DNA from: Streptomyces sp. NBC_00249 | Lineage (GTDB): Bacteria; Actinomycetota; Actinomycetes; Streptomycetales; Streptomycetaceae | NCBI RefSeq assembly: GCF_026342355.1 | Contig: NZ_JAPEMV010000001.1 | Location: 930,001-994,000 of the forward strand | Length of the DNA stretch: 64,000 bases | Direction of reading: 5' to 3' | In this document: positions 15,812 to 25,136 of the stretch, one piece after another | Layout: each line of letters begins with the position of its first letter | How positions within the stretch are numbered: position 1 is the first letter of the stretch | Program-made: the position numbers and the translations under genes | The notes under the pieces: model-generated | Seen by the model: only the letters and a program-made list of their open reading frames with translations | Told to the model about the DNA's origin: nothing | The model's database searches: none

Positions 15812-16957
15812 GTGCCCGCACCCCGTGTCCGGACAGCCTCCCTCGCCATCTGCCTGACCCTCGCGGCGGCGCCCCTCGGCGCCTGCGCGGACAAGCCCGC
15901 CGCCGCGCCCAGAGCACCCTCGGTGGCCACCTCCGCCCCGGACGCCGGCGGCATGGCCGCACTGACGGCAGAGGCGAAGAAGGAGGGCGCGCTCAACACG
16001 ATCGCGCTCCCGAGGGACTGGGCCAACTACGGCGCACTGATCGACGGCTTCGAGAAGAAGTACGGGATCAAGGTCACGGTGGAGAACCCGGAAGGTACCA
16101 GCCAGGACGAGATCAACGCCCTGAAGGAGCACAGGGGCGGAGGCCGCGCCCCCGACGTGATCGACGTGGGGGGCTCGTTCGCGCAGTCCGCGGCCCGGCA
16201 GGGCCTGCTCGCTCCGTACGAGGTCGCCCCGTACGACGAGATCCCCGAGAAACAGAAGGACCCGCGGGCCCGCTGGTACAACAACTACGGCGGCTACATC
16301 TCGATCGGCTGCGACGCCAAGCGCGTCAAGACCTGCCCCTCGACCTTCGCCGATCTGCGCAAGCCCGAGTACAAGGGCCAGGTCGCGCTCAACGGCGACC
16401 CCACCAAGTCCGGCTCCGCCTTCGCCGGCGTGTATGCGGCAGCCCTGGCGAACGGGGGTTCCTTCGACGACATCCAGCCCGGCATCGACTTCTTCGCCGA
16501 GCTCAGCAAGAACGGCAACTTCAACCCGGCCGAATCCTCACCGGACACGATCGCCAAGGGCCAGACCCCCATCAGCATCGACTGGGACTTCCTCAACCTC
16601 GGATACGCCGACGAATTCCGCGAGAAGGGCGCGGACGTCGACTGGCGGACCGCCATCCCCTTCGACGGCAGCTTCGCCCAGTATTACGCGAACGGGGTGA
16701 ACAAAGACGCCCCGCACCCCGCGGCGGCACGTCTGTGGCAGGAGTACGTCTTCAGCCCGGAGGGCCAGAACGTCCGGCTCGGCGCCTATGCACGCCCCGT
16801 CCTCATGGACGCCATGGAGAAGGACGGCACCCTCGACAAGGCCGCCGCGGAGAAACTGCCGACGGTCGAGGGCGCTCCGACGTTTCCGACGGAGGCGCAG
16901 AGGGAGAAGGCGAGAGAGACCGTCAACCGCGGCTGGGCCGAGGCCGTCTCGGGCTGA
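15812..16957 (+). CDS. ABC-type extracellular solute-binding lipoprotein (family 1), orphan
   Basis: The 381-aa protein starts at GTG 15812 with GGAG six bases upstream. A signal peptide runs to a lipobox LGAC with Cys25, so the mature protein should be lipid-anchored outside the membrane. The mature part resembles iron/spermidine-putrescine type binding proteins (DVIDVGGSFAQSA; GYISIGCDAKRVKTCP; YKGQVALNGDPTKSGSAF). The two Cys at the GCDAKRVKTC segment may form a disulphide. No ABC permease or ATPase lies nearby, so it must work with components encoded elsewhere or as a sensor input. It follows the SpoIIE-type sensor gene by 122 bp. Confidence 0.8.
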   Translation: MPAPRVRTASLAICLTLAAAPLGACADKPAAAPRAPSVATSAPDAGGMAALTAEAKKEGALNTIALPRDWANYGALIDGFEKKYGIKVTVENPEGTSQDEINALKEHRGGGRAPDVIDVGGSFAQSAARQGLLAPYEVAPYDEIPEKQKDPRARWYNNYGGYISIGCDAKRVKTCPSTFADLRKPEYKGQVALNGDPTKSGSAFAGVYAAALANGGSFDDIQPGIDFFAELSKNGNFNPAESSPDTIAKGQTPISIDWDFLNLGYADEFREKGADVDWRTAIPFDGSFAQYYANGVNKDAPHPAAARLWQEYVFSPEGQNVRLGAYARPVLMDAMEKDGTLDKAAAEKLPTVEGAPTFPTEAQREKARETVNRGWAEAVSG

Positions 16958-17297
16958 GGACTGGGGGCGCTCCTGGCCGGGCGTGCGCCCGCCCCTCCTG
17001 GCTGGAACCTGCCCCCCATACCGGCCTGGTGGAGCTGCTCCGCGGCTCGGACCTGCGCTGATCGGATGAAACCGGGCATGGCCATGACGACTCACCGGCT
17101 CAATGACGACGCTCTCAAGGGGCGCGGCGGATGCGGGGACACCACGGGCATTCCGCGGCGCGGAGCGGTCTTGTTCGGACGAACGCGCCGACCGGGCCGC
17201 CACGCGGCTTCGTCCACGACGAGGCACGTCGCGGCGGGGGCATCGAGCATGGCCGGCGAAGCGAGGCGAGCGGTGCGCTTGCGAAGGAGTGAGCGGC
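16958..17297. other. Intergenic stretch between convergent genes
   Basis: No convincing gene on either strand. A small GGGCGTGCGCCC hairpin at about 16978-16990 follows the binding-protein stop and could aid termination. Frames in this stretch are rich in Arg/Gly and lack ribosome-binding sites. Confidence 0.4.
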
Positions 17298-18593
17298 TCA
17301 TCGGGAGGGCTCGCTCCGGGGCCGCCGCCCACCGCCGATACCCTGCCGGTCGGCCGTCTGCGCGCTGGCGCGGCGGGCGGGGTCGGTGAAAGCCCGCCGG
17401 ACGGATTCCTCGAGGAGGGCAAGCTCCGCGCGTACCGCCGGCAGACGCTCGGCCGGCTGGGTTTCGAGCAGGTCGTCCAGCAGCGCGCGGAGCCGCCTGC
17501 ACACCTGGAGGGACGTGGCCCCGTACTCACGGATTTCGGTGACGCCGAGCAGCAGGTAATCCTCCCAGTCGCGGCCCGGCACCACCAGCCGGGGCCGGCC
17601 CTCGTCGTCGGCGAGCACGTACCGGCCGCGGAGCCGGGCCCGGCCGACCACGTGCAGGAACGTGTCGATGTGGTTGAGCACCTGCACGGCGGTCGTGGGG
17701 TCGTTCACGGCGGGAGAGAGGGCACGGATGGCTATGTCGACGAGGATGCGCAGGGCGAAGGCGGGATCCTGCTCGATGGTGCGCTCGGTTCCGAGGGCGA
17801 CGAGCCCGGTCACCCGCCGTGGGTCGGGCGCCCGCGCGGAGCCGTGGGCCTCGACGAGGGTGGTGCCGGGCGGTACGAAGTCGCCGACCTGGTGGGCCAG
17901 GACGAGGACGCAGTCGTGGCGGACGGCGGTGGCGATCAACCCCGCCGCGTCGAACGCCTGGATGGCTCCGCCCCGTTCGGACCGGATGTGGGTCACCGGA
18001 CCGGCAGGCGGCAGGGAAGCCTCGTCGCGTGCCGAGGAGCGGTGGATGCGTTCCGTCGCACGGATGAGCACCTTCTCACCCAAGCGCCCCACCAGGTCCG
18101 CGATGGCCACGGGCCGGAGGTTGTGGGTGAACCGGTTGAGGTAGATCAGCAGAAGCATGAGGCTGACGGAGACGGCCACGCCGGACAGGGTCACCCCCAG
18201 GTCGGGGACGGTGTCCGACTCGATTTTGCGCAACAGGGAAAAGGCGTACGCGAACGTTCCGGTGAACGTGGCCAGGACGGCCTTCTGCAGCCGGTCGCGG
18301 TACCACAGGCGCATGTAGCGCGGGGACAGCGTTCCGGTGGCCTGCTGGACGACGAGTACCCCGATCGTCACGACGAACCCCAGCAGCGCGACCATGGATC
18401 CGACGACCGAGCTGAGCACAGTGCTCGCAGTCGTCGCGGAGTACTGCCAGTCGTCCGGCAGCCAGCCCGCCCTGTGCACACCGGCAACCCACTCGGCGAG
18501 CACCGCCCCCAGCAGGAGTCCGATCAGGGGGATGATCCACAGGCTTGCCTTGGCGTACTGCCGCAGCCGGAAGCGCGCCGCCCAGGACATCAT
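17298..18593 (-). CDS. DUF2254 family membrane protein
   Basis: The 431-aa protein has four hydrophobic helices in its first 160 residues (e.g. LWIIPLIGLLLGAVLAEWV; TVLSSVVGSMVALLGFVVTI; VAVSVSLMLLLIYLNRF). A cytoplasmic domain follows with RALSPAVNDPTTAVQVLNHIDTF, the signature of DUF2254 proteins. Function is unknown; the family is a predicted membrane protein of actinobacteria and proteobacteria. ATG 18590/18593 both possible. It is divergent from the GH15 gene with a 196-bp shared upstream region, and lies in island A with no operon partners. Confidence 0.85.
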   Translation of the reverse strand: MMSWAARFRLRQYAKASLWIIPLIGLLLGAVLAEWVAGVHRAGWLPDDWQYSATTASTVLSSVVGSMVALLGFVVTIGVLVVQQATGTLSPRYMRLWYRDRLQKAVLATFTGTFAYAFSLLRKIESDTVPDLGVTLSGVAVSVSLMLLLIYLNRFTHNLRPVAIADLVGRLGEKVLIRATERIHRSSARDEASLPPAGPVTHIRSERGGAIQAFDAAGLIATAVRHDCVLVLAHQVGDFVPPGTTLVEAHGSARAPDPRRVTGLVALGTERTIEQDPAFALRILVDIAIRALSPAVNDPTTAVQVLNHIDTFLHVVGRARLRGRYVLADDEGRPRLVVPGRDWEDYLLLGVTEIREYGATSLQVCRRLRALLDDLLETQPAERLPAVRAELALLEESVRRAFTDPARRASAQTADRQGIGGGRRPRSEPSR

Positions 18594-18789
18594 CGCCGGC
18601 TCGCGTGCGGCGCAAGGTTCGACAGCACGGGCAGCCTCCGGATTCGGCGGTGCAACGCGGCCTGAACATCCAGTTCGTGCGTTCCCATGCTAAAGGCGAT
18701 TCCCGGCAGATGCAGAGGCAGCCGGCTCGCCGGGCTCGCCGTGAATTCCGCGCTTAACCTGACTGGGTGGCGTCGAAAGGGGTTCTCCC

Positions 18790-20637
18790 ATGGCTGACTA
18801 TCCGCTGATCGAAAATCATGGCCTGATCGGTGATCTACAGACCGCGGCGTTGGTGACCACGGACGGAACGATCGACTGGTTCTGCTGCCCGCGATTCGAT
18901 TCGCCCAGCGTGTTCGGGGCTCTTCTCGACTGGGAGAAGGGCGGGCATTTCACGGTCAGACCGGCGGACGAGACGTACACCACGAAGCAGTTGTACCTGC
19001 CGGACACCGCGATTCTCGTGACGCGATTCATGACCGAGTCCGGTGCCGGCGAGGTGGTCGACTTCATGCCGGTGACCGGAACGACAGCCACGGACCGCCA
19101 CTGCCTGGTCCGCATGCTCCGGTGCGTACGCGGCAGCATGACGTTCCAGATCGACATAGCCCCACGGTTCGACTACGGCCGCAAGCCCCACACACTGCAC
19201 ATCACCACGAACGGAGCGGTGTTCGCCTCGGACGACCTGGAACTCACCCTCAGCGTGGTGCGGGAGCCGGAGGACGAACGGGTGGTGCACAGGCTCACCG
19301 GCGAGCACGACCTGCGGGTCTCGCTCGCGCTCGAGGCCGGACAACAGCGGGGTCTGGTCATGGAGTCGGCCGCGCAGGGGCCGCCGCGCGAGATCCGCGT
19401 CGCCGAGTTCCAGGAGCTCTTCGACGACACCAGGCAGTTCTGGCGGTCGTGGCTCCACCAGTCCCGGTACACGGGCCGATGGCGCGAGATGGTGGAACGC
19501 TCCGCCGTGACGCTGAAGTTGATGACGTACGCACCCAGCGGCGCCCTGGTGGCCGCCCCCACGGCGGGCCTGCCGGAACAGTTGGGCGGCGAACGGAACT
19601 GGGACTACCGGTTCACCTGGATCCGTGACGCGTCCTTCTCCGTGTACGCGCTGCTGGGACTGGGGTTCACGGAGGAGGCGAGGGCATTCATCGGCTGGCT
19701 GGGCGACCGGGTGAAGGAGAAGGCCGGCAGCAACACCGACACCGGACCGCTGAACATCATGTACCGGGTGGACGGTTCCTCCGATCTCTACGAAGAGACC
19801 CTGGATCACTGGGAGGGATACCAGGGATCCGCCCCGGTGCGCATAGGCAACGGCGCGGCGACCCAGTTGCAGCTGGACATCTACGGCGAGGCACTCGACA
19901 GCATCTCCTTCGCCCACCAGCACGGCATCCACCTGGACATCCAGGGCTGGACATCGCTGCGCACCCTGCTGGACTGGCTCGTGGACCACTGGGACCAGGC
20001 CGGTGAGGGGCTGTGGGAGACCCGCGGCGGGCGCCAGCACTTCACCTACGGCCGGGTGATGTCCTGGGTCGCGTTCGACCGCGCGCTGCGGCTGGCGGTC
20101 GCCCACGGGCGGCCGGCCGAGAGCGGCCGCTGGGCCGCCGAGCGCGACAACATCTACGGGCAGATCCTGGCGAAGGGCTGGGACCCCGACCGCAAGGCCT
20201 TCGTCCAGCACTACGGCAGCGATGTGCTCGACTCGTCGCTGCTGCGGATGCCGACGGTGGGTTTCATCACGCCGGACGACCCGATGTGGACGTCCACCTT
20301 GGACGCGATGGACCGGGAGCTGGTCAGCGACAGCCTGGTCTACCGCTACAACCCCGAGGCGTCGCCCGACGGTCTGCGCGGCTCCGAAGGAACCTTCTCC
20401 CTGTGCACCTTCATGTACGTCGACGCCCTGGCACGGGCCGGGCGGGCCGATCAGGCCAGGCTCGTGCTCGAGAAGATGATGACGTACGCCAACCACCTGG
20501 GCCTGTACTCCGAGGAGATCGCCCTGACGGGCCGGCAGCTCGGCAACTTCCCGCAGGCGTTCACCCACCTGGCGCTCATCGATGCGGCCATCACCTTGGA
20601 TGAGACCTTGAACCGCATGCGGCAGGGCGGCAGCTAG
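18790..20637 (+). CDS. Glycoside hydrolase family 15 protein (trehalase/glucoamylase type)
   Basis: The 615-aa cytoplasmic protein (no signal peptide) begins with YPLIENHGLIGDLQTAALV and DGTIDWFCCPRFDSPSVF, the N-terminal domain typical of bacterial GH15 trehalases and related glucosidases. The catalytic (alpha/alpha)6 barrel includes NWDYRFTWIRDASFSVYALL, the acid region GEGLWETRGGRQHFTYG and the base region SEEIALTGRQLGNFPQAFTH. Length fits the family (about 600-680). The known activity of actinobacterial members is trehalose hydrolysis, so breakdown of this stress sugar is the likely role; oligosaccharide hydrolysis is the alternative. A convergent terminator overlaps its stop codon. Confidence 0.88.
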   Translation: MADYPLIENHGLIGDLQTAALVTTDGTIDWFCCPRFDSPSVFGALLDWEKGGHFTVRPADETYTTKQLYLPDTAILVTRFMTESGAGEVVDFMPVTGTTATDRHCLVRMLRCVRGSMTFQIDIAPRFDYGRKPHTLHITTNGAVFASDDLELTLSVVREPEDERVVHRLTGEHDLRVSLALEAGQQRGLVMESAAQGPPREIRVAEFQELFDDTRQFWRSWLHQSRYTGRWREMVERSAVTLKLMTYAPSGALVAAPTAGLPEQLGGERNWDYRFTWIRDASFSVYALLGLGFTEEARAFIGWLGDRVKEKAGSNTDTGPLNIMYRVDGSSDLYEETLDHWEGYQGSAPVRIGNGAATQLQLDIYGEALDSISFAHQHGIHLDIQGWTSLRTLLDWLVDHWDQAGEGLWETRGGRQHFTYGRVMSWVAFDRALRLAVAHGRPAESGRWAAERDNIYGQILAKGWDPDRKAFVQHYGSDVLDSSLLRMPTVGFITPDDPMWTSTLDAMDRELVSDSLVYRYNPEASPDGLRGSEGTFSLCTFMYVDALARAGRADQARLVLEKMMTYANHLGLYSEEIALTGRQLGNFPQAFTHLALIDAAITLDETLNRMRQGGS

Positions 20638-20674
20638 TGCCGTGACCGGAAAGGTTCACCGGGTCACGGCACTA
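20635..20674. terminator. Bidirectional terminator containing both stop codons
   Basis: TAGTGCCGTGACC and its exact inverse GGTCACGGCACTA enclose a 14-nt loop. The first three bases are the TAG stop of the GH15 gene and the last three, read on the reverse strand, are the TAG stop of the antiporter gene. The hairpin serves both convergent genes. Confidence 0.85.
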
Positions 20675-22444
20675 GTCGGGAGGGGACGGTACGGGGCCGA
20701 GGAGAACGACGAGGTCGCCCTCTTGCGGAATGACGGCCTGCGTCTCGTCCACCGGCGCCAGCCGGCCGTCGTCGCGGACCACGAACAGCGTTTCATGTCC
20801 CGGCGGGAGCTGATCGGACGCGGGCTGCACCAGGAACCGGGCGCCCTGCTCGTACCGTGCCGCCAGGACGTGTCTGACGAGTGAACCGCCGAACAGGACT
20901 GCGCCGCCCGTGTAGGGCGCGACGACACCGTGGCTCTGGTGGGGCGGTCCGACCCGGTAGACGGGTCCCTCGACGTTGTCCTCGACCAGCACCGAGGCGA
21001 GCGCGTTGAAGTCGTCGTCATCGGTGAGCAGGAAGACGGCGTTGACTCCCTCCAGCCGCGCCCTGGGGTTGGTGGCCGTCGCCAGCAGGTCCCCTCTGGC
21101 CAGTTTGATTCCGGCGTCCTTGATCCGTTCGCGCTCCTCGTCCAGTCCCGCCCACATCTGCACGTCGAGCCCCGCCGACTGCAGGGTTCTTCCCAGTGCA
21201 ATCACCCACGGAGCGCCGCCCACCAGGAGGGGCCGTGTGCGGTTCGGCGTGGCGACGCCGAGCCGCCGGGCCACGGGGCCGGCCGTCAGGGCGTACAGCA
21301 CCACCGTCGAGACGATCACGAGGAAGGTGATGGGAAGGATTTTGGAAGCGCCGCGCAGCCCCAGTTGGACGAGGGCCGCGGAGAAGGCCGCCGCGGTGGA
21401 GGCCGCGACGATGCCCCGCGGGGCCATCCATCCCGCGAAGGCCCGTTCCCCCAGGGTCATGTCCTTGCCCATGGTGGCGGTGAATGCCACAAGCGGCCGC
21501 ACCACGAGGACGAGGAACGCGACCAGGACGAGCGTGGGAACGAGCACAGGGACCAGGGAGGCTGGGGTGACGCTGGCCGAGATGGAGATGAACAGCAGCC
21601 CGATGATCAGCTGGACCAGCGTCTCGAAGAAGGGCCGGCGGGCGGGCATGTCGAAGCCCCGGATGTTGGCCGCGGCCATACCGGTGACGATCGCGGCGAT
21701 GAGCCCGGTGTCGTCGCGGACTATGTCGCATCCTGCCGAAACGGCGATCACCGTGGCCAGTTGCGCCAGGGTCCCGAGCGTCTCACCGAGCCGGAGCACG
21801 CGCAGGGTCAGCCACAGCAGCGCGACCCCGACGGCTCCGCCCACGAGGCCGACTGCCATGCTGATGAGGAACTGGCCGATCTGGTACCCGCGACCGATGT
21901 CGATATGGTGCGTCGTGGCGATGGCGTGGAAGACGAGTGCCCCGAGGATGGCGCCGATCGGGTCGGTCAGCGTCCCTTCCCAGATCAGCAGGCGCCGTAC
22001 CTTGTCCGTCGGCCGCACGTACTGGAGCAGGGGCCCCACGACCGTGGGCCCCGACACGACGAGGATCATGCCTACCATCGCGGACACCCTGAGCGACATG
22101 CCGAACAGGGCCGGGGCGACGGCACAGACGCCGAGGAAGGTAAGGGCGACTCCGAAAAGCAGCAGCCTGCCCACGATCGCGCGGGGGTGGCCGGTGAGGT
22201 TGCGCAGGTCCAGGCCGAGCCCGGCGTCGTAGAGGATCACCGCCACGGACAGGGACACCAGGGCGGAGAACTCCTCCCCGATCAGCTGGTCCGGATGGAC
22301 GACGTCGGTCAGGGCGCCCGCGGCGAAACCGACCGGCAGCAGCAGGATCAGCGCGGGGACGCGCAGTTTGCCGGCGAGGATCTGGCAGGCGGCGGCCAGG
22401 GCCACGACCAGGGCGATGCCGAGGAGGATGTCGTCCTCGCTCAC
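20672..22444 (-). CDS. CPA1-type Na+/H+ antiporter with C-terminal nucleotide-binding domain
   Basis: The 590-aa protein begins at GTG 22444 behind GAAAGGAAA. About 12 membrane helices cover residues 1-410, with antiporter motifs DPIGAILGALVFH and LYDAGLGLDLRNL and the C-terminal GWMAPRGIVAASTAAAFS typical of bacterial NhaP-type exchangers. Residues about 420-590 form a cytoplasmic TrkA-N/RCK-like domain (PLLVGGAPWVIALGRTLQSAG; LLTDDDDFNALASVLVEDN) that may gate transport in response to a nucleotide. It should exchange Na+ or K+ for protons. The first gene downstream of cydB on the same strand, separated by 113 bp. Confidence 0.88.
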   Translation of the reverse strand: MSEDDILLGIALVVALAAACQILAGKLRVPALILLLPVGFAAGALTDVVHPDQLIGEEFSALVSLSVAVILYDAGLGLDLRNLTGHPRAIVGRLLLFGVALTFLGVCAVAPALFGMSLRVSAMVGMILVVSGPTVVGPLLQYVRPTDKVRRLLIWEGTLTDPIGAILGALVFHAIATTHHIDIGRGYQIGQFLISMAVGLVGGAVGVALLWLTLRVLRLGETLGTLAQLATVIAVSAGCDIVRDDTGLIAAIVTGMAAANIRGFDMPARRPFFETLVQLIIGLLFISISASVTPASLVPVLVPTLVLVAFLVLVVRPLVAFTATMGKDMTLGERAFAGWMAPRGIVAASTAAAFSAALVQLGLRGASKILPITFLVIVSTVVLYALTAGPVARRLGVATPNRTRPLLVGGAPWVIALGRTLQSAGLDVQMWAGLDEERERIKDAGIKLARGDLLATATNPRARLEGVNAVFLLTDDDDFNALASVLVEDNVEGPVYRVGPPHQSHGVVAPYTGGAVLFGGSLVRHVLAARYEQGARFLVQPASDQLPPGHETLFVVRDDGRLAPVDETQAVIPQEGDLVVLLGPVPSPPD

Positions 22445-22557
22445 GGCGGTTTCCTTTCTCGCCTCACGGGCGCGATGGGGGACTCGACGGGGTTCCGCAG
22501 GCCGGCTGCCCCGTCGGCGTCCGATTCGGCTGCGGCCAACGGGGCGGCGCCGCAAGG

Positions 22558-23613
22558 TCAGTCGCCGTCGGCTCCGTCACCCTGCGCGGGGCGGGTCCGG
22601 CGCAGGTCGGACTCGGTGAGGGGCTCCAGCTCGCCGTGGGTGTCCATCCAGTAGAGGAGGAAGACTGCCGGGGCGACGAGCAGCAGGGCGACGAGGCTGA
22701 CCACTGACAGCCAGGTCAGCGTCTGGGAATCGCCCGCGGCGTCCGCCACGGTCAGGGACGTGGGGATGAGGTAGGGACGCTGGGCGAGGCCCCAGGCGAA
22801 GACGGCCGCGGCGACGAGGCCTACGGCGCTGAAGCGAGCCCAGCGGGCCTCCCTCCGCAGCACGAGCACCGCCGTGGCGGCGAAGAACAGGGCGGACACG
22901 ACCGCGAGCGCCAGTCCCGCGCCGTGGGTGAGCCCGTGCCAGACGTGGGGGGCGTCGCCGCGGGTGACGAGGAGCACGCCCACCGCCACCAGGGCCACCG
23001 CGACGAGACTGAGGAGGGCGCGGAACCGGAAGTAGCCGACGAGGTCGGGTGCGTCGAAGCGGGCGGCGTCGGCGGTCAGGAACACGGCGCCGAGGAGCGC
23101 GGTCGCGGCGACGGTGAAGAGTCCGAACAGGAGGGACGCCGAGGTGGCCCAGGCGTCCGCCGAGGCTTCGGTGCCCGGTGCGACCCGGCCGGTGGCGATG
23201 GCGCCGACGGCCACCCCCAGGAAGAACGGGGTGAGCACGGAGGCGATGGCGAACGCGGCACCGTAGAGGCGCCGCCGGGCCAGTCGGCGGCTGGGCTTGC
23301 GCAGCGCGAATCCGGCACCGCGCAGGACCATCCCGAGGGCAGCCAGCGCCAGGGGAAGCCACATCGCGGTGAACACGGTCTGGAACAGCACGGGAAATCC
23401 GGTCCACATGATGATGAGGGCGAAGATCAGCCAGACGTTGTTGACCTCCCACACGGGGGCCATGGCGTGATCGATCAGCCATCTGGGGCGCTTGCCGCGC
23501 TCGGCTCCGCCGGCCGCCAGGTCCCAGAAGCCGGCCCCGTAGTCGGTTCCGCCGGCGCAGGCGTAGGCGGTCACGGCGAGCAGCATCGCGAAAGCGACGA
23601 CGTCGGCGATCAC
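22558..23613 (-). CDS. cydB: Cytochrome bd quinol oxidase subunit II
   Basis: The 351-aa membrane protein has about nine helices, with CydB features: GGTDYGAGFWDLAAGG near the N terminus, DHAMAPVWEVNNVWLIFALIIMW, RPYLIPTSLTVADAA and a C-terminal helix ending VFLLYWMD. GTG 23613 overlaps the stop of cydA (GTGA), so both are coupled. With CydA it forms the high-affinity cytochrome bd oxidase of the plasma membrane, which reduces O2 under low oxygen and resists nitric oxide and sulphide. The cydCD exporter genes needed for assembly are not in this window. Confidence 0.93.
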   Translation of the reverse strand: MIADVVAFAMLLAVTAYACAGGTDYGAGFWDLAAGGAERGKRPRWLIDHAMAPVWEVNNVWLIFALIIMWTGFPVLFQTVFTAMWLPLALAALGMVLRGAGFALRKPSRRLARRRLYGAAFAIASVLTPFFLGVAVGAIATGRVAPGTEASADAWATSASLLFGLFTVAATALLGAVFLTADAARFDAPDLVGYFRFRALLSLVAVALVAVGVLLVTRGDAPHVWHGLTHGAGLALAVVSALFFAATAVLVLRREARWARFSAVGLVAAAVFAWGLAQRPYLIPTSLTVADAAGDSQTLTWLSVVSLVALLLVAPAVFLLYWMDTHGELEPLTESDLRRTRPAQGDGADGD

Positions 23614-25094
23614 GGCCCATCACCCCCGGACGCAGTGGGCCCGCTGTCTCCCGAGGAGCGGGTGTCGCCGGCCGGGACAGGAGGGCGGGGGCCGTACGGG
23701 GTGACGGCCTCCGGTGCCTCGGCCGGCCGCCCGTCCGTCTGCTCGTCGGCCAGTCGCCAGCGGTCGCGCATCTTCAGCAGGACGGTGAGGAACGCCCCGA
23801 AGATGAACACGTACACCACGATCACCAGGCCGAACATGATCCAGAGGGTGGTGGAACGGGTCGATGTCACGGCCTCGGCGACGCGCATGTTCTGGTAGAC
23901 GATCCAGGGCTGGCGGCTCACTTCCGTCGTGATCCAGCCGCATTCGACGGCGACGACGGAGCCGACACCGGCGCAGGCGGCGCTGCGGTAGAACCATTTC
24001 GAGGCGGGCAGCCGGCGATGGCGCAGCCAGACCAGGCCGTACCAGAGGGCGAGGATCACCAGCAGGGTGCCGATTCCGACCATGATGTCGAAGGCCCAGT
24101 GGGCGATCGTGGCCTGAGTGGCGTTCGGCCGGTCGCTCGCCGGTACGGAGGTCAGCCCGGTCACCGTGGTGTCCGGGCTGAACCCGGCCAGGATGGAGTC
24201 GAGCTGGGGGATCTTGATACCGCCGGAGATCGATCCGTCCGGGTGGAGGCGGCCGAACAGGTACTCCGGAACGTGGCTGTCGGTCTCCCAGACGATCTCC
24301 ATCGCCGCGAACTTCACGGGCTGCTTGTGGAACACCGCCCGGGCGATCGAGTCGCCCAGCACGAGCTGCACCGGAGTGGCCGCAGCGGCGATGGTGAAGG
24401 GGACCGCGAAGCCGAGCCGGTGGTAGCGGTCCCGACGGCCGCGAAGCCATCCGACGGCGTAGACACCTGCCACGACGTAGCCCGCCGTCACCAGCATCGC
24501 CACCACGAAATGCCAGTACTGGGGCCCGAACATCGGGGTGAAGATGACCTTCCAGACGTCCACGTCGACCGGATTGCCCTGGGCGTCGAGCGAGAACCCC
24601 TGCGGGGTGTTCATCCAGGAGTTGGCGGCCAGGATTCCGAAGGCCCCGAGCAGCGCTGTGGCCGGCAGCGGCAGCCCGAGCAGGAAGTGGGTGCGTGGCT
24701 TCAGCCTGCGCCAGCCGTACAGGTAGATGGCGATGAGCACCGCTTCGAGGAAGAACGCCCAGGCCTCGACGCCGAACCCGATGCCGAAGACATCGCCCCA
24801 CTTGCCCATCAGCCCCGGCCAGAGCAGGCCGAACTCGAACGAGAGCACAGTGCCGGTGACGACGCCGATCGCGAACTGCACCGCCATCACGGCCGACCAG
24901 CGCCGGGCCAGCAGCAGTGCTGTGGCGTCGTTCCGACGCAGGCCTCGGTAGTGCATGACGAGGGTGATGAGCGGCAGTGCCACTCCCATCGGCACCAGGA
25001 TGATGTGGGAGGCGAGGGTGAACGCCATGAGCTCCCTGGCCGGGAGCAGTTGGGCGGGGGCGTCTGCCGCCAGCAGATGGACCGTGGTGTGCAT
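23610..25094 (-). CDS. cydA: Cytochrome bd quinol oxidase subunit I
   Basis: The 494-aa membrane protein contains the CydA haem and quinol segments: LASHIILVPMGVALPL with the axial His, SFEFGLLWPGLMGKWGD, EAWAFFLEAVLIAIYLYGW, NSWMNTPQGF, and after the short Q-loop the SRQPWIVYQNMR stretch with the haem-ligand Met. The usual motif there is GRQPW; Ser replaces Gly. ATG 25094 has GAAGGA upstream. The Q-loop is of the short type. It is the catalytic, haem-bearing subunit; the operon is cydA-cydB, followed by the antiporter after a 113-bp gap. Confidence 0.93.
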   Translation of the reverse strand: MHTTVHLLAADAPAQLLPARELMAFTLASHIILVPMGVALPLITLVMHYRGLRRNDATALLLARRWSAVMAVQFAIGVVTGTVLSFEFGLLWPGLMGKWGDVFGIGFGVEAWAFFLEAVLIAIYLYGWRRLKPRTHFLLGLPLPATALLGAFGILAANSWMNTPQGFSLDAQGNPVDVDVWKVIFTPMFGPQYWHFVVAMLVTAGYVVAGVYAVGWLRGRRDRYHRLGFAVPFTIAAAATPVQLVLGDSIARAVFHKQPVKFAAMEIVWETDSHVPEYLFGRLHPDGSISGGIKIPQLDSILAGFSPDTTVTGLTSVPASDRPNATQATIAHWAFDIMVGIGTLLVILALWYGLVWLRHRRLPASKWFYRSAACAGVGSVVAVECGWITTEVSRQPWIVYQNMRVAEAVTSTRSTTLWIMFGLVIVVYVFIFGAFLTVLLKMRDRWRLADEQTDGRPAEAPEAVTPYGPRPPVPAGDTRSSGDSGPTASGGDGP

Positions 25095-25136
25095 ACGTTC
25101 CTTCGGCGCTAGGGATGACGGGTCGGCCGGGGGGGG

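Noticed and set aside
13227..15962. 911-codon reverse frame opposite the SpoIIE-type gene
   Set aside because: Low-complexity Gly/Gln/Val-rich composition and no motif; the forward frame carries five recognisable domains.
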